64,000 nt of DNA from Streptomyces sp. NBC_01231 (GTDB lineage: Bacteria; Actinomycetota; Actinomycetes; Streptomycetales; Streptomycetaceae): the NCBI GenBank assembly GCA_035999765.1, contig CP108521.1:9052001-9116000 (forward strand), written 5' to 3'. Below are positions 8,196 to 16,925 of the stretch, piece after piece. The translations under genes were made by a program, and so were the position numbers. Position 1 is the stretch's first letter, and each line of letters starts with the position of its first letter. Under the pieces are notes generated by a model that saw only the letters and a program-made list of their open reading frames with translations, was not told the DNA's origin and ran no database searches.

Positions 8196-8965
8196 ACCGC
8201 CACCTCCCCGCGCACCGACTGGTGCCAGGCCAGGGCCCGCCGCTCCACGGACCTCGCACCCACGTTGATCATCAGCCCCAGCAGTCCGGTCACCACGATC
8301 AACGCGTACATGTCGGGCACCGCCTGGGAGTTCTGCGCGATCGCGATCCGCGCACCCAACCCCGGTGAACCGATGACGAGTTCGGCGGTGATGGTCAGGA
8401 TCAGGGCGACCGCCGCCGCCAGCCTGAGGCCCGTCATGACGTAGGGGAGTGCCGTCGGCCAGAGCACGTACCGGATCCGCGCCCAGGGGCCCAGACCGTA
8501 CGACCGTGCCGTCTCGTCGGCGACCGGGTCGACGTCCTGGACGCCGTACAGGGTCTGGATCAACACCTGCCAGAACGAGGCGTACACCACCAGCAGGAGC
8601 ACCGAGCGCAGTTCGTTCCCGTACAGCAGGACCGCCAGCGGGATCAGCGCGACCGACGGAATCGGGCGCAGGAACTCGATCGTCGAGGCGGACGCCTCCC
8701 GCAGATACGGCACGACGGAGATGACGACGCCCGCGACGATCCCCGCGCAGGCCGCGACCGTGAGGCCCACCGCCCAGCCGGTGAGCGTGTCGCCGAGCGC
8801 CGTCCAGAAGGCCGCGTCGGAGACTTCGTCGGCGAGGGCGCCGGCGATACGGCTGGTGGGCGGGAAGTAGGCCTCGTTGACCAGGCCGAGCCGCGGTACC
8901 GCCTCGCCCAGTGCGAGGAAGGCCGCGAGTCCGGCCGCACCGAGTGCGCTGTTCGCACCCTTCAC
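8192..8965 (-). CDS. ABC transporter permease (SsuC/TauC-like)
   Basis: A 257-residue permease with the binding-protein-dependent transport fold. The EAA-type loop is DPVADETARSYGLGPWARI. The GTG at 8965 overlaps the stop of the solute-binding gene (GTGA) and begins VKGANSALGAAGLAAF, placing the first membrane segment at the N-terminus; longer open starts upstream would lie wholly within the neighbouring gene. It pairs with the next permease. Two different permeases in one importer is usual for this subclass but not universal. Confidence 0.87.
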   Translation of the reverse strand: MKGANSALGAAGLAAFLALGEAVPRLGLVNEAYFPPTSRIAGALADEVSDAAFWTALGDTLTGWAVGLTVAACAGIVAGVVISVVPYLREASASTIEFLRPIPSVALIPLAVLLYGNELRSVLLLVVYASFWQVLIQTLYGVQDVDPVADETARSYGLGPWARIRYVLWPTALPYVMTGLRLAAAVALILTITAELVIGSPGLGARIAIAQNSQAVPDMYALIVVTGLLGLMINVGARSVERRALAWHQSVRGEVAV

Positions 8966-9933
8966 GGCAGCAGCTTGTCCAGGTCCGGCGCCGACTTGAG
9001 GAGGCCGTCCTCCTGGCCCAGCTTCGCCAGCGCCTCGATGGACGCGCGGTTGGGCTCGGCCGGCCACTTCGGCAGCGTCACCTGCTCCAGTACCGCGGCC
9101 GGGATCTTCGTGTACGTCGTGACGATCGCGCGGACCTCGTCCGGATGCGCGTCGGCGTAGGCGAGGGACTCCGCGGTGGCCTCCTGGAACTTCTTCACGA
9201 CGTCCGGGTTCTTCTGCAGGTACTGCTGCGAGGTGAAGTACAGGGCGACCGTGAGGTCCGGGGCGACGTCGATCAGGGGCGAGGCGATCTCCACGCCGCC
9301 CTGGCTGCGGACGGTGGCGGCCGCCGGTTCGACCACACTCACGGCGTCCACCTGCCCTTGGTCGAGGGCCGCCGGCATCTGGTCGAAGGCGAGCTCGACG
9401 AACGTCACCTTGTCGGGATCGCCGCCCGCCGCGCGTACCGCCGCGCGCACCGCGGTCTCGTTGATGTTCTTCAGCGTGTTGATGGCGACCTTCTTGCCCT
9501 CAAGCTCCTTCGGCGACTTGATGGAGCTGCCCTTCTTCACCATCAGGGCGTTGAAGTCCTTGCCCTGTACGCCAGTTGACGCGATGCCGTTGGCGACCGC
9601 CTTGACGGGCACGTTGTTGGACCGGGCGACCATCAGGGACGTCACGTTGCTGAAGCCGAACTGGAACTGGCCGCTGACGACACCGGGGACGATCGCCGCG
9701 CCGCCCTGCGCGGTCGAGATGGCCAGCTTCAGGCCGTGTTTCTCGTAGAAGCCCTTCTTCTGACCGAGATAGACGGGAGCCACATCCACGATGGGGATGA
9801 GTCCCAGCTCGACCGTGGTGATCCCGCCGGACGAGGCGGCCTTGCCCGACGGATCGGAGTCGTCGGACGAACCACAGGCCGCCGTGGAGAGAAGGAAGGT
9901 CCCGACCGCGAGACCGGCGAACAGACGACGCAT
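8962..9933 (-). CDS. ABC transporter substrate-binding lipoprotein (NMT1/SsuA-like)
   Basis: A 323-residue lipoprotein. The signal peptide ends at LSTAACGSS, where the cysteine would be lipidated outside the membrane. The mature part is an NMT1/THI5-like binding protein (VELGLIPIVDVAPVYLGQKKG near residues 40-60). ATG 9933 has AGGAGGAG 4-6 nt upstream, which settles the start. It is first in the operon and provides specificity. Its neighbours on one side are hydroxyproline genes and on the other an aromatic-type Rieske oxygenase, so the ligand may be an amino-acid derivative or an aromatic acid. Neither can be chosen from sequence. Confidence 0.85.
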   Translation of the reverse strand: MRRLFAGLAVGTFLLSTAACGSSDDSDPSGKAASSGGITTVELGLIPIVDVAPVYLGQKKGFYEKHGLKLAISTAQGGAAIVPGVVSGQFQFGFSNVTSLMVARSNNVPVKAVANGIASTGVQGKDFNALMVKKGSSIKSPKELEGKKVAINTLKNINETAVRAAVRAAGGDPDKVTFVELAFDQMPAALDQGQVDAVSVVEPAAATVRSQGGVEIASPLIDVAPDLTVALYFTSQQYLQKNPDVVKKFQEATAESLAYADAHPDEVRAIVTTYTKIPAAVLEQVTLPKWPAEPNRASIEALAKLGQEDGLLKSAPDLDKLLP

Positions 9934-10010
9934 GGCTCCTCCTGTACAGACAACGGTGTTCCGACAGGTTGTGCGCACACCGCACAGTAGTGCTCACAGG
10001 GTGTGCAGGG

Positions 10011-10040
10011 AACCTAGAGCCGGCTGTCCGGCACGGTCAA
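10011..10040 (-). promoter_or_regulatory. Promoter of the ABC importer operon
   Basis: On the minus strand, TTGACC (10040-10035) and TAGGTT (10016-10011) are separated by 18 bp, a good fit to the housekeeping sigma consensus. Transcription would start near 10004, leaving a leader of about 70 nt. A perfect 10-bp palindrome TGTGCGCACA (9970-9979) lies in that leader and could bind a regulator. Confidence 0.55.
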
Positions 10041-10090
10041 TGGGCATGGCTGACAGGGTTGTTGACGGAGGGGCGGGGCGGGCCCGCGGG

Positions 10091-11026
10091 TCAAAGGTCC
10101 AGCACGAGCCGCTTCCCCCGGCAGCGGGACACGCAGATGAGCATGGTCTCGCCGGCTTCCCGTTCCTCGTCGCTGAGCACCGAGTCCCGGTGGTCCGGGG
10201 TGCCTTCGAGGACGTCCGTCTCGCAGGTTCCGCACGTCCCCTCGGTGCAGGAGAACAGCACCTCGACGCCGGCCGAGCGCACGGCGTCCAGTACCGACAC
10301 GTCCGCCGGGACGCTGAGGGTACGGCCGCTGCGGGCCAGCTCGACCTCGAACTCGGTGTTCCCGCCGAGTACTTGGGCCTTCGGCTGGAAGCGTTCGACG
10401 TGCAGCGCCGGGGCCGGGCACCGCTCCTCCACCGCGGCCAGCAGCGGCTCGGGGCCACAGCAGTAGACGAGGGTGCCCTCGGGCAGGTCGTCGAGCACCG
10501 AGGCGAGGTCCAGCAGTCCCGACTCGTCCTGAGGGGCGATGGTGACGCGGTCGTCGTACCGGCCCAACTCCTCGGTGAACGCCATGGATCGGCGCGTCCG
10601 GCCGCCGTAGAGCAGGCTCCACTCGGCGCCCGCCGCCTCGGCCGCGGCCAGCATCGGCAGGATGGGGGTGATGCCGATGCCGCCCGCGACGAAGCGGTAG
10701 GACGGCGCGGGCCGCAGTGCGAAGTGGTTGCGCGGACCGCGCACCCGCACCTTGTCGCCCAGCCCCAACCGCTCGTGGACGTACGAGGATCCACCGCGGC
10801 CGTCCGGCTCGCGCAGCACCGCGACCCGCCAGGCCGCCCGATCGGCGGGATCGCCGCACAGCGAGTACTGCCGTTCCAGGTCCGGCCCGAGGACCACGTC
10901 GACATGGGCGCCCGGCTCCCAGTGGGGAAGTTCCTCGCCCAGCGGGTGCCGCAGGGTCAGGGCGAGCACGCCGTCGGCGGCGAACTCCCTGCTCTCGACG
11001 ACGAGTTCGGTTACGTACACGCTCAT
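10091..11026 (-). CDS. VanB-type oxidoreductase (ferredoxin reductase plus 2Fe-2S domain)
   Basis: A 311-residue class IA reductase. An N-terminal FMN-binding barrel (about 1-100, motif RQYSLCGDP) is followed by an NAD-binding domain (GGIGITPILPML near 112; YCCGPEPLL near 205) and a C-terminal plant-type ferredoxin (CTEGTCGTCETDVLEG with a late cysteine in LICVSRCRGK). It would pass electrons from NAD(P)H to the Rieske oxygenase encoded two genes upstream. The ATG overlaps the stop of the small CxC gene (ATGA), with AGGAAA in front. The pair resembles vanillate O-demethylase VanAB. Confidence 0.88.
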   Translation of the reverse strand: MSVYVTELVVESREFAADGVLALTLRHPLGEELPHWEPGAHVDVVLGPDLERQYSLCGDPADRAAWRVAVLREPDGRGGSSYVHERLGLGDKVRVRGPRNHFALRPAPSYRFVAGGIGITPILPMLAAAEAAGAEWSLLYGGRTRRSMAFTEELGRYDDRVTIAPQDESGLLDLASVLDDLPEGTLVYCCGPEPLLAAVEERCPAPALHVERFQPKAQVLGGNTEFEVELARSGRTLSVPADVSVLDAVRSAGVEVLFSCTEGTCGTCETDVLEGTPDHRDSVLSDEEREAGETMLICVSRCRGKRLVLDL

Positions 11027-11205
11027 GAGTCGTTTCCTCGCACCTGGTGGCCTTCCGGGTGGCCGAGCATCCACTCCCACATCTCGACCGGGTCCTGGGC
11101 GGTGTGCTCGGCCCCGCAGTGGCAGGTGCCGTGCAGGACGTCGGTGCCCGGCAGCCAGTCGATGCGGTAGACCTCGCGCGGCCCTGTTGACGACAGCCTG
11201 CTCAC
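11023..11205 (-). CDS. 60-residue CxC protein between Rieske oxygenase and its reductase
   Basis: This small gene is easy to miss. Its GTG (11205) overlaps the oxygenase stop by GTGA, and its own stop overlaps the reductase start by ATGA. GAGAAGG precedes the GTG. The product has a basic N-terminus, then VYRIDWLPGTDVLHGTCHCG with cysteines at 28 and 30 and histidines nearby, then an acidic and aromatic helix (QDPVEMWEWMLGHPEGHQ). There is no signal peptide or membrane segment. I do not recognise the family. The CHC(x)3H pattern could bind a metal. Double translational coupling suggests it is made in step with both enzymes, so it may be an accessory or assembly factor. Confidence 0.7.
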   Translation of the reverse strand: MSRLSSTGPREVYRIDWLPGTDVLHGTCHCGAEHTAQDPVEMWEWMLGHPEGHQVRGNDS

Positions 11206-12269
11206 AGGACCTTCTCCACGGGCTTGTCGCCCTCCTCGACCAGCCGGGCGAGGATGCGGCGGGCGGCCAGGCCGCCGGTGTCGATGTTGATGCTCAGCTC
11301 CTGGTAGCCGGTGCGTTCCGAACCGAGCGTGCGCTGAAGGAGGTTGAGCGCGTCGACATCCTGCATGACCACCGTGTGGTTGTTGCCCCGCAGGAACTCG
11401 GTGACCTCCTCGTCGTCGGTCGCCCAGTCCCGCGAGACCATCCAGAAGTCGTACACCTTGCCGTCGGCGGACGGCGTGATGGCGTACGTGATCTCGGTGT
11501 GGAAGCCGTTCGGGTCGCTGCCGTCCGCCTCCGGGACCACACCGACCGGCGCGATCCGGCTGTGCAGCAGATACAGGCAGGGCGCGTGGTACTCGATGTC
11601 CTGCCACCGGGTGATCCGCCCCTCGATCCCCGTCGAGCGGGCGTAGAACGGCGGGCACTCGGCGTCGTCCATGTGCCGGCTCACCCGCACGATCCCCGCG
11701 CCCTCGTCCACCTCGGTGGTGATCGGCGTCTCCGCGACCTCGGGGGTGCCGATGTAACCACCGTGCAGATAGGTCTCGTGGGACAGGTCGAGGAGGTTGT
11801 CGACGAGAAGCCCGTAGTCGGCGTCGATGGGCTCCATGCCCCGGACGGTCGTCCAGCCGGGGGAGTCGAGGTGACGGGCCCGCGGAATGGTCTGCGGGTC
11901 GGCCAGCGTCGGATCGCCGATCCACACCCACACCAGGGAGTCCTGCTCGACGACTGGGTAGGAGGTGACCCGGGCGGTGCGCGGGATCCGCTTCTGCCCC
12001 GGCACGTACACGCACGCGCCGGTGGTGTCGTACGTGAAGCCGTGATAGCCGCACACGATCCGGTCGCCGTCCAGCCGGCTCTCGGACAGCGGGTAGCGAC
12101 GGTGCACACAGCGGTCGTGCAGGACGACGGGCGTCCCGTCCTCCTCGGTCCGGTAGAACACCAGCGGCTCACCCAGAATCGTCCGACCGAGCAGTTCCTC
12201 GCGCCCGACCTCGTGACTGTAGGCGGCTACGTACCACTGGTTCCTGGCGAAGGCGGTGGTGTGCGGCAT
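11202..12269 (-). CDS. Rieske non-heme iron oxygenase (VanA-like)
   Basis: A 355-residue oxygenase. The N-terminal Rieske domain shows CVHRRYPLSE and CGYHGFTYD, the CxH and CxxH ligand pairs. The catalytic domain begins with DYGLLVDNLLDLSHETYLHG, which contains the D/H/H positions for the mononuclear iron. Length and layout fit the VanA branch (aromatic O-demethylases and related hydroxylases). The true substrate is open: a methoxylated aromatic would release formaldehyde and lead towards protocatechuate, for which pca genes lie 22 kb away. ATG 12269 has GGGAG about 9 nt upstream. Confidence 0.85.
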   Translation of the reverse strand: MPHTTAFARNQWYVAAYSHEVGREELLGRTILGEPLVFYRTEEDGTPVVLHDRCVHRRYPLSESRLDGDRIVCGYHGFTYDTTGACVYVPGQKRIPRTARVTSYPVVEQDSLVWVWIGDPTLADPQTIPRARHLDSPGWTTVRGMEPIDADYGLLVDNLLDLSHETYLHGGYIGTPEVAETPITTEVDEGAGIVRVSRHMDDAECPPFYARSTGIEGRITRWQDIEYHAPCLYLLHSRIAPVGVVPEADGSDPNGFHTEITYAITPSADGKVYDFWMVSRDWATDDEEVTEFLRGNNHTVVMQDVDALNLLQRTLGSERTGYQELSINIDTGGLAARRILARLVEEGDKPVEKVL

Positions 12270-12336
12270 GGGTGCGGCTCCCGTCTCTGGTGGTGCTGGC
12301 ATCGTCGAGGAGGGCGTCACAGGGCCGCAATGCCTC

Positions 12337-12368
12337 TTCCGTCTCGCGGAAGGGGTTCGGTGAACCCG
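12337..12368. promoter_or_regulatory. Two adjacent inverted repeats upstream of the Rieske gene
   Basis: CTTCCG-N5-CGGAAG (12337-12353) is followed directly by GGGTTC-ggt-GAACCC (12354-12368). They lie about 70-100 nt upstream of the oxygenase start and just past the end of the DUF1330 gene. The second is compact and perfect, as expected for a repressor site; the pair could instead form a weak terminator. Confidence 0.35.
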
Positions 12369-12408
12369 CTGGTCGGCAGGGAGTGTCCAGGTTCTGGCGG
12401 AGGAGCGT

Positions 12409-12759
12409 TCACTGAGCAGCCGTCAGGGACTCCCGCATCGCGTGCGCCGTGGTGGTCGCGTCGTAGCCCTCGGGGACGCCGGGGACCAGGATGATGTCGC
12501 CGACGATGTGGCGCGAGCGCAGCGGAGCGATCTCCTGGTAGGCGGGCGAGTCCCACCAGGAGCGTGCCTCGGCGATCGAGGGGAAGCCGATCACGACGAC
12601 GTGCCCGGGCCGGCTGCCCTCCTTCACCTCGTGCTGGGCGCCGTGCACGAGGAAGCGGCCGCCGTAGGGGGTGAGGGTCACGGTGATGCGCTCGATGTAC
12701 TCGGCGATCTCCGGATGCGGAGCGGCCTCCTGGAGATGGGCGATCGCGTAGGCGGACAT
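12409..12759 (-). CDS. DUF1330 family protein
   Basis: A 116-residue protein beginning MSAYAIAHLQEAAPHPEIAEYIE and containing GGRFLVHGAQHEVKEG and WDSPAYQEI, typical of the DUF1330 dimeric alpha/beta-barrel family. The family has no firmly assigned reaction. GGAAGGA precedes ATG 12759. It is transcribed in the same direction as the Rieske operon, 139 bp upstream, and could share a transcript, but the inverted repeats in the gap argue for separation. Confidence 0.8.
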   Translation of the reverse strand: MSAYAIAHLQEAAPHPEIAEYIERITVTLTPYGGRFLVHGAQHEVKEGSRPGHVVVIGFPSIAEARSWWDSPAYQEIAPLRSRHIVGDIILVPGVPEGYDATTTAHAMRESLTAAQ

Positions 12760-12863
12760 GGTGTCCTTCCGTCGGGGCGGGGTCTGTACGCCGACGATCG
12801 TGACACCCGGGCCCACCACGGGTCGATGACCTCACAGGTAAGCGGCCGCGGTGCCGCCCCGTG

Positions 12864-14393
12864 CTACTCCTGCGTGGCGGCTGCCGTACGGGTCGGCTTG
12901 CCCAGGGCCCAGAAGAGGACGCCGAGGAGCATGAAGGCGGCGAGCGGGACGGCCTCCGTCAGCAGGTACTCCCAGCGCTCGCCGTGACTCCAGCCGTCCG
13001 GCGCGTAGTCGGAGCCGAACCAGTGGTCGCCGAGCCCGGGAGCGACCAGCTGCACGCTGGCGAACAGGACGAGCACGGTGAGCACCGTGCTGATGGTGCG
13101 GGGGAAGGGCGCCCGGTAGGGCCGGGGGACGTCCGGGGCCTTGCGGCGCAGTACCGCGAGCGCCGGGAAGATGCCCAGGTAGCTGACGAGGGTGGTGGAG
13201 ACGGCGAGCCCGAGGACCGCGCCGAAGAGCTTGGCGGCGCTGCCGTCGGTCAGTTCGTGGGCCAGGACCAGGACGAGGGTCGAGACCACCCCGCTGAGGA
13301 TGTTGACCCGCACCGGGGTGCCGAACCGGCTGGAGATGACGCCGAGGAAGCGGGGCGCGGCACCGTCGTAGCCGGAGACGGCGAGGGCGCGGTCGGAACC
13401 CATGACCCAGGTGACGCCGGAGGACAGCACCGTGAGGATGAACAGGATCGCGGCGAGGTCGCCGAGCAGGCTGCCGGCGCCGCCGAGCGTGGCGGTGCCG
13501 TCGGCGGCGACATGGCCGCCGTACACGGTGAAGACCTGTCGGATCGCGTCGATGAAGCCGCCGAGGCCGGTGATGGCCTTGACCGGCAGGACGAGCAGGA
13601 TGCCGAGGATCGGCAGGGCGTAGAGCAGTACGGCGAGGGCCGCGCTGCGGAAGATGGCGAAGGGCACGTCCTTCTGGGCGTCGGTCATCTCGTCGCCGGC
13701 GGTGTTGGGCAGCTCGAAACCGACGTAGTTGAACATCAGGACGGGCACCAGGCCGACGAATCCCACGTACGTGGGGGAGAAGTCACCGAGCCCGAATCCG
13801 TGCAGGCCGTGCCGGATGCCGTAGATCACGACGGTGAGGGTGAACAGGCCGAGGAGGAGGAAGCGGCTCCAGGCGCCGATGGTGGGGATCCACTTGCCGA
13901 CGTCGAAGGAGAGGATCGCGGCGAGCACGCCCACCCAGACGAAGACGAGGGTGAAGACGTAGAAGGCCGGAGTGCTCAGGTCCTTCCCGCCGTTGAAGAA
14001 GGTGGTGTAGGCGGTGACGGCGGAGACCGAGAGGGTGCCGCCGAGCCATACCGGATTGGTGATCCAGTACAGGAAGTTGTTGACGGCACCGGCGAGCCGT
14101 CCGAAGGCCCGGCTGGTCCAGATGTAGGGGCCGCCCTCGTCGGGGAACGCGGCCCCGAGTTCGGCGGTCAGCAGCGCGGAGGGCACGAAGAAGACGACGG
14201 CCAGCACGATGAGCCAGGTGAACGCCTCGGCACCGGACGAGGCCACGGTGCCGATGGTGTCCACGCCGACGATGGTGCAGAGGAGGAAGAACAGGATGTC
14301 GAAGCGGCCGAAGTGCTTGCGCAGTTTCTGCCGCTCCGCCTGTGCTGCTGCCGGCGTGCCGGCCGATTCGAACGCTATCTGGCCAGCGGTCAC
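12864..14393 (-). CDS. APC-superfamily amino acid/amine permease
   Basis: A protein of about 509 residues with some twelve hydrophobic segments. The first helix region carries FFLLCTIVGVDTIGTVASSGAEAF and a later segment FPDEGGPYIWTSRAFG, features of glutamate/GABA-type APC transporters. GTG 14393 is preceded by AGGAG with a 6-nt gap, which is stronger than the upstream ATG at 14438. It probably imports an amino acid or amine. It is divergent from the sugar-type cluster that follows, and the shared 305-bp region may serve both. Confidence 0.8.
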   Translation of the reverse strand: MTAGQIAFESAGTPAAAQAERQKLRKHFGRFDILFFLLCTIVGVDTIGTVASSGAEAFTWLIVLAVVFFVPSALLTAELGAAFPDEGGPYIWTSRAFGRLAGAVNNFLYWITNPVWLGGTLSVSAVTAYTTFFNGGKDLSTPAFYVFTLVFVWVGVLAAILSFDVGKWIPTIGAWSRFLLLGLFTLTVVIYGIRHGLHGFGLGDFSPTYVGFVGLVPVLMFNYVGFELPNTAGDEMTDAQKDVPFAIFRSAALAVLLYALPILGILLVLPVKAITGLGGFIDAIRQVFTVYGGHVAADGTATLGGAGSLLGDLAAILFILTVLSSGVTWVMGSDRALAVSGYDGAAPRFLGVISSRFGTPVRVNILSGVVSTLVLVLAHELTDGSAAKLFGAVLGLAVSTTLVSYLGIFPALAVLRRKAPDVPRPYRAPFPRTISTVLTVLVLFASVQLVAPGLGDHWFGSDYAPDGWSHGERWEYLLTEAVPLAAFMLLGVLFWALGKPTRTAAATQE

Positions 14394-14698
14394 CGAGAGC
14401 TCCTGGGTGCTCGTGAGTACAGGCGGGATCCGGCCCATAGTCCGCTGATGCGATGAAAACGCACAAGTGTTCATGTACAAGTCTTGACCATCACTTCTCC
14501 GCCTGATCGGGCGGCTGACGAGGCTCTGGAGCCGCGCTCTCGATTTCGCTACATCTTCCGAAATTATTCGGGACGGCTCCGTGTACATGGCCGAAATGCA
14601 TCCCTCGTAGCTTCGCTCGCAGGTCCCCAGGACCGAAAAAGCAACTTCCCCCGAAATCCCCCACCGTCCTCAGCGCCTCCATGAGACAGGAGCCCAAG
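14394..14698. promoter_or_regulatory. Divergent control region with repeated CCGAAA elements
   Basis: No gene is seen here. CCGAA-ATTA-TTCGG forms a palindrome at 14558-14571, and CCGAAA recurs in the same orientation at 14591, 14633 and 14651. The AT-rich centre of the palindrome stands out in this GC-rich DNA. These are candidate binding sites for the ROK regulator encoded inside the following cluster. Two direct ACAAGT copies occur nearer the permease start, around 14465-14485. Confidence 0.35.
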
Positions 14699-15997
14699 GT
14701 GCCCAATCTCTCCCGACGCGGTGCCCTGAAGGTGACCGCCGGACTGGCCGTTCTCGGCACCCTCGGCCTGACGGGCTGTGGGCGCGAGGACGCCACCACC
14801 GCCGCCAAAGCCTCCGCCCGGCCGGTCGACGCCTCCCCGGCCGCCGGCACCGTCGACGTCTGGGCCGCCCAGGGCGACGCCGATGTGCTGGAGAAGGTGA
14901 TCAAGCCCTTCAAGGCCGCGAACCCCGACCTCACCGTGAAGGTCACGCTGATCCCGAACGCCGACTACTACACCAAGCTGCAGTCGGCGATCGCGGCCGG
15001 CAAGGGGCCCGACGTCGCCCAGTTCTTCCCCGAGTCGCAGGCACAGTTCCTCGACCCGTCGATCCTGCGGGCCGTGCCCGACGGGCTCGTCGACCCGGAC
15101 GGCTTCTTCGAGAGCCTGTGGGCCGCCGGCGTGGTCGACGACGTGGCCTACACCGTCCCCTGGTACGCGTACACCTACGCGCTCGTCTACCGCTCCGACC
15201 TGGCGAAGAAGGCGGGCGTCGAGGCTCCGGCCACCTGGGACGAGATGGTGCCGTTCTTCAAGGCCCTCCAGGGCGCCGGTGCCAAACACGGTCTGGGTGC
15301 CGACAACGGCTGGGACATCTTCAACGGTCAGGACGTCGCGATGTACGCCTGGCAGGCCGGCGGCTCGCTCCTCACCGGGGGTAAATGGACACTCGACACC
15401 CCGGCGATGGTCGACGCGCTGAAGTACAACGCGTCGTTCTTCACCTCGGGCGCCGCCGACACCGCCACCCCCACCTTCCTCGACGCGCAGCCGTACTTCG
15501 TCAGCGGCAAGACCGCCACGATGATCACCGGCCCGTGGGTCGTCGGCCAGCTCGACACCGCCGCGAAGAAGGACGGCTGGACGGAGGCCCATGTCGCCAC
15601 CGCCCCGCTGCCGGCCGGGTCGGCGGGCGGGGTCTCCTTCTCCGCCGGGGGCACCTGGGGCGTGCTCGCGGGCGCCGGCAACGCCGACGCCTCCTGGAAG
15701 CTCGTCCGGTACATGGCGCAACCGAGCACCCAGGTCGCGCAGTTCAAGGCGTACAGCTCACTGCCGGCGGTGATCCCCGCCTGGGACGACCCCACGATCA
15801 AGAACCAGCCCCTCCTGGCCGCCTTCCTCACCCAGCTCAAGAAGACCAAGGCGTTCCCGCAGGTCAGCACCTGGCAGCAGGTCGCGACCCGGATCGGCAA
15901 GGAGATGGAGGCCGTCGCCAAGGGCACGGCGACCGCCGAGAAGGCCGCCGCGAACATCCAGTCCTACGCCGACAGCCTCGGCACGGGCACGAAGTGA
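14699..15997 (+). CDS. Sugar ABC transporter substrate-binding lipoprotein
   Basis: A 432-residue family-1 extracellular binding protein. The N-terminus SRRGALKVTAGLAVLGTLGLTGC combines a twin-arginine-like motif with a lipobox (LTGC), so it is probably an exported lipoprotein. The mature region starts VDVWAAQGDADVLEKVIKPF and has the carbohydrate-binding WYAYTYALVYRSD segment. GTG 14699 has AGGAG 6-7 nt upstream; ATG 14681 is possible but has no good ribosome site. It is first in a cluster with two CUT1 permeases and no ATPase, so a shared MsiK-type ATPase elsewhere would power it. Confidence 0.88.
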   Translation: MPNLSRRGALKVTAGLAVLGTLGLTGCGREDATTAAKASARPVDASPAAGTVDVWAAQGDADVLEKVIKPFKAANPDLTVKVTLIPNADYYTKLQSAIAAGKGPDVAQFFPESQAQFLDPSILRAVPDGLVDPDGFFESLWAAGVVDDVAYTVPWYAYTYALVYRSDLAKKAGVEAPATWDEMVPFFKALQGAGAKHGLGADNGWDIFNGQDVAMYAWQAGGSLLTGGKWTLDTPAMVDALKYNASFFTSGAADTATPTFLDAQPYFVSGKTATMITGPWVVGQLDTAAKKDGWTEAHVATAPLPAGSAGGVSFSAGGTWGVLAGAGNADASWKLVRYMAQPSTQVAQFKAYSSLPAVIPAWDDPTIKNQPLLAAFLTQLKKTKAFPQVSTWQQVATRIGKEMEAVAKGTATAEKAAANIQSYADSLGTGTK

Positions 15998-16004
15998 GCT
16001 GCCA

Positions 16005-16925
16005 ATGACCACCACCCTCGTCCCCGGACCCCCGCGCGGCGCACCGCGCTCCCGGGGGGCCCGCCGCACCGCGGTCGCCTGGCTGTTCCTGGCCCCGTTC
16101 GCCGTCGTGTTCCTGCTCTACACGGCGATCCCCACCGTCGCCGCGCTCGGGTTCAGCCTCACCGACCTGCGGGGCACGGATCTCAGGCATCCGCTCGCGG
16201 TCGACTTCACCGGCCTTACGAACTTCGTCCGGCTGTTCCAGGACACGACGTTCCTGCGCGACATCCTGAACACCGCCCTGTTCGTGGCCGTCGGCGTGCC
16301 GTTGACCATGGCCATCGGCTTCGTGCTGGCCCTCGTACTGAACTCCGGCATCCGCCGGCTGCGCGGCACCTTCCGCACCGTGTTCTTCGCGCCGGTCGTC
16401 ACCAACGTCGTGGCGGTCGCCCTGATCTGGCAGTACGCCTTCCAGGCCGACGGGACCGTCAACCAGGCGCTCGGCGCCGTCGGCCTCGCCGGACCGAACT
16501 GGCTGGACGACCCGAACCTCGCCATGCCGGTGGTCATCCTGCTCGGGGTGTGGCGCAACTTCGGCACCGCGATGGTGCTGTTCCTCGCCGGTCTGCAAGC
16601 CGTGCCGGAGGACGTGTACGAGGCCGCCTCCCTCGACGGGGCGGGCCGGTGGCGGCAGTTGAGGCACATCACCGTGCCGCTGCTGCTGCCCACCACCCTG
16701 ATGGTGTCGGTGCTGCTGACCGTCTTCTACCTCCAGGTCTTCGACGAGCCGTACCTGCTCACCAACGGCGGCCCGCTCGGCTCCACCGAGTCCGTGGCGC
16801 TGTACACCTACCACCAGTTCGGGGCCGGTGAGTTCGGGATGTCCTCGGCGGCGTCCTTCGTGATGCTCCTGATGGTGGCCCTGGTGAGTCTTGTCCAGTT
16901 CCGGATGTTGAGGCCCCGCTCATGA
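16005..16925 (+). CDS. Carbohydrate ABC transporter permease (MalF/UgpA-like)
   Basis: A 306-residue permease with about six membrane helices and an EAA loop (VPEDVYEAASLDGAGRWRQLRHITVPLL). It starts 7 bp after the binding-protein gene and ends overlapping the next permease by ATGA. It belongs to the CUT1 class, which imports oligosaccharides and glycosides. Confidence 0.9.
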   Translation: MTTTLVPGPPRGAPRSRGARRTAVAWLFLAPFAVVFLLYTAIPTVAALGFSLTDLRGTDLRHPLAVDFTGLTNFVRLFQDTTFLRDILNTALFVAVGVPLTMAIGFVLALVLNSGIRRLRGTFRTVFFAPVVTNVVAVALIWQYAFQADGTVNQALGAVGLAGPNWLDDPNLAMPVVILLGVWRNFGTAMVLFLAGLQAVPEDVYEAASLDGAGRWRQLRHITVPLLLPTTLMVSVLLTVFYLQVFDEPYLLTNGGPLGSTESVALYTYHQFGAGEFGMSSAASFVMLLMVALVSLVQFRMLRPRS

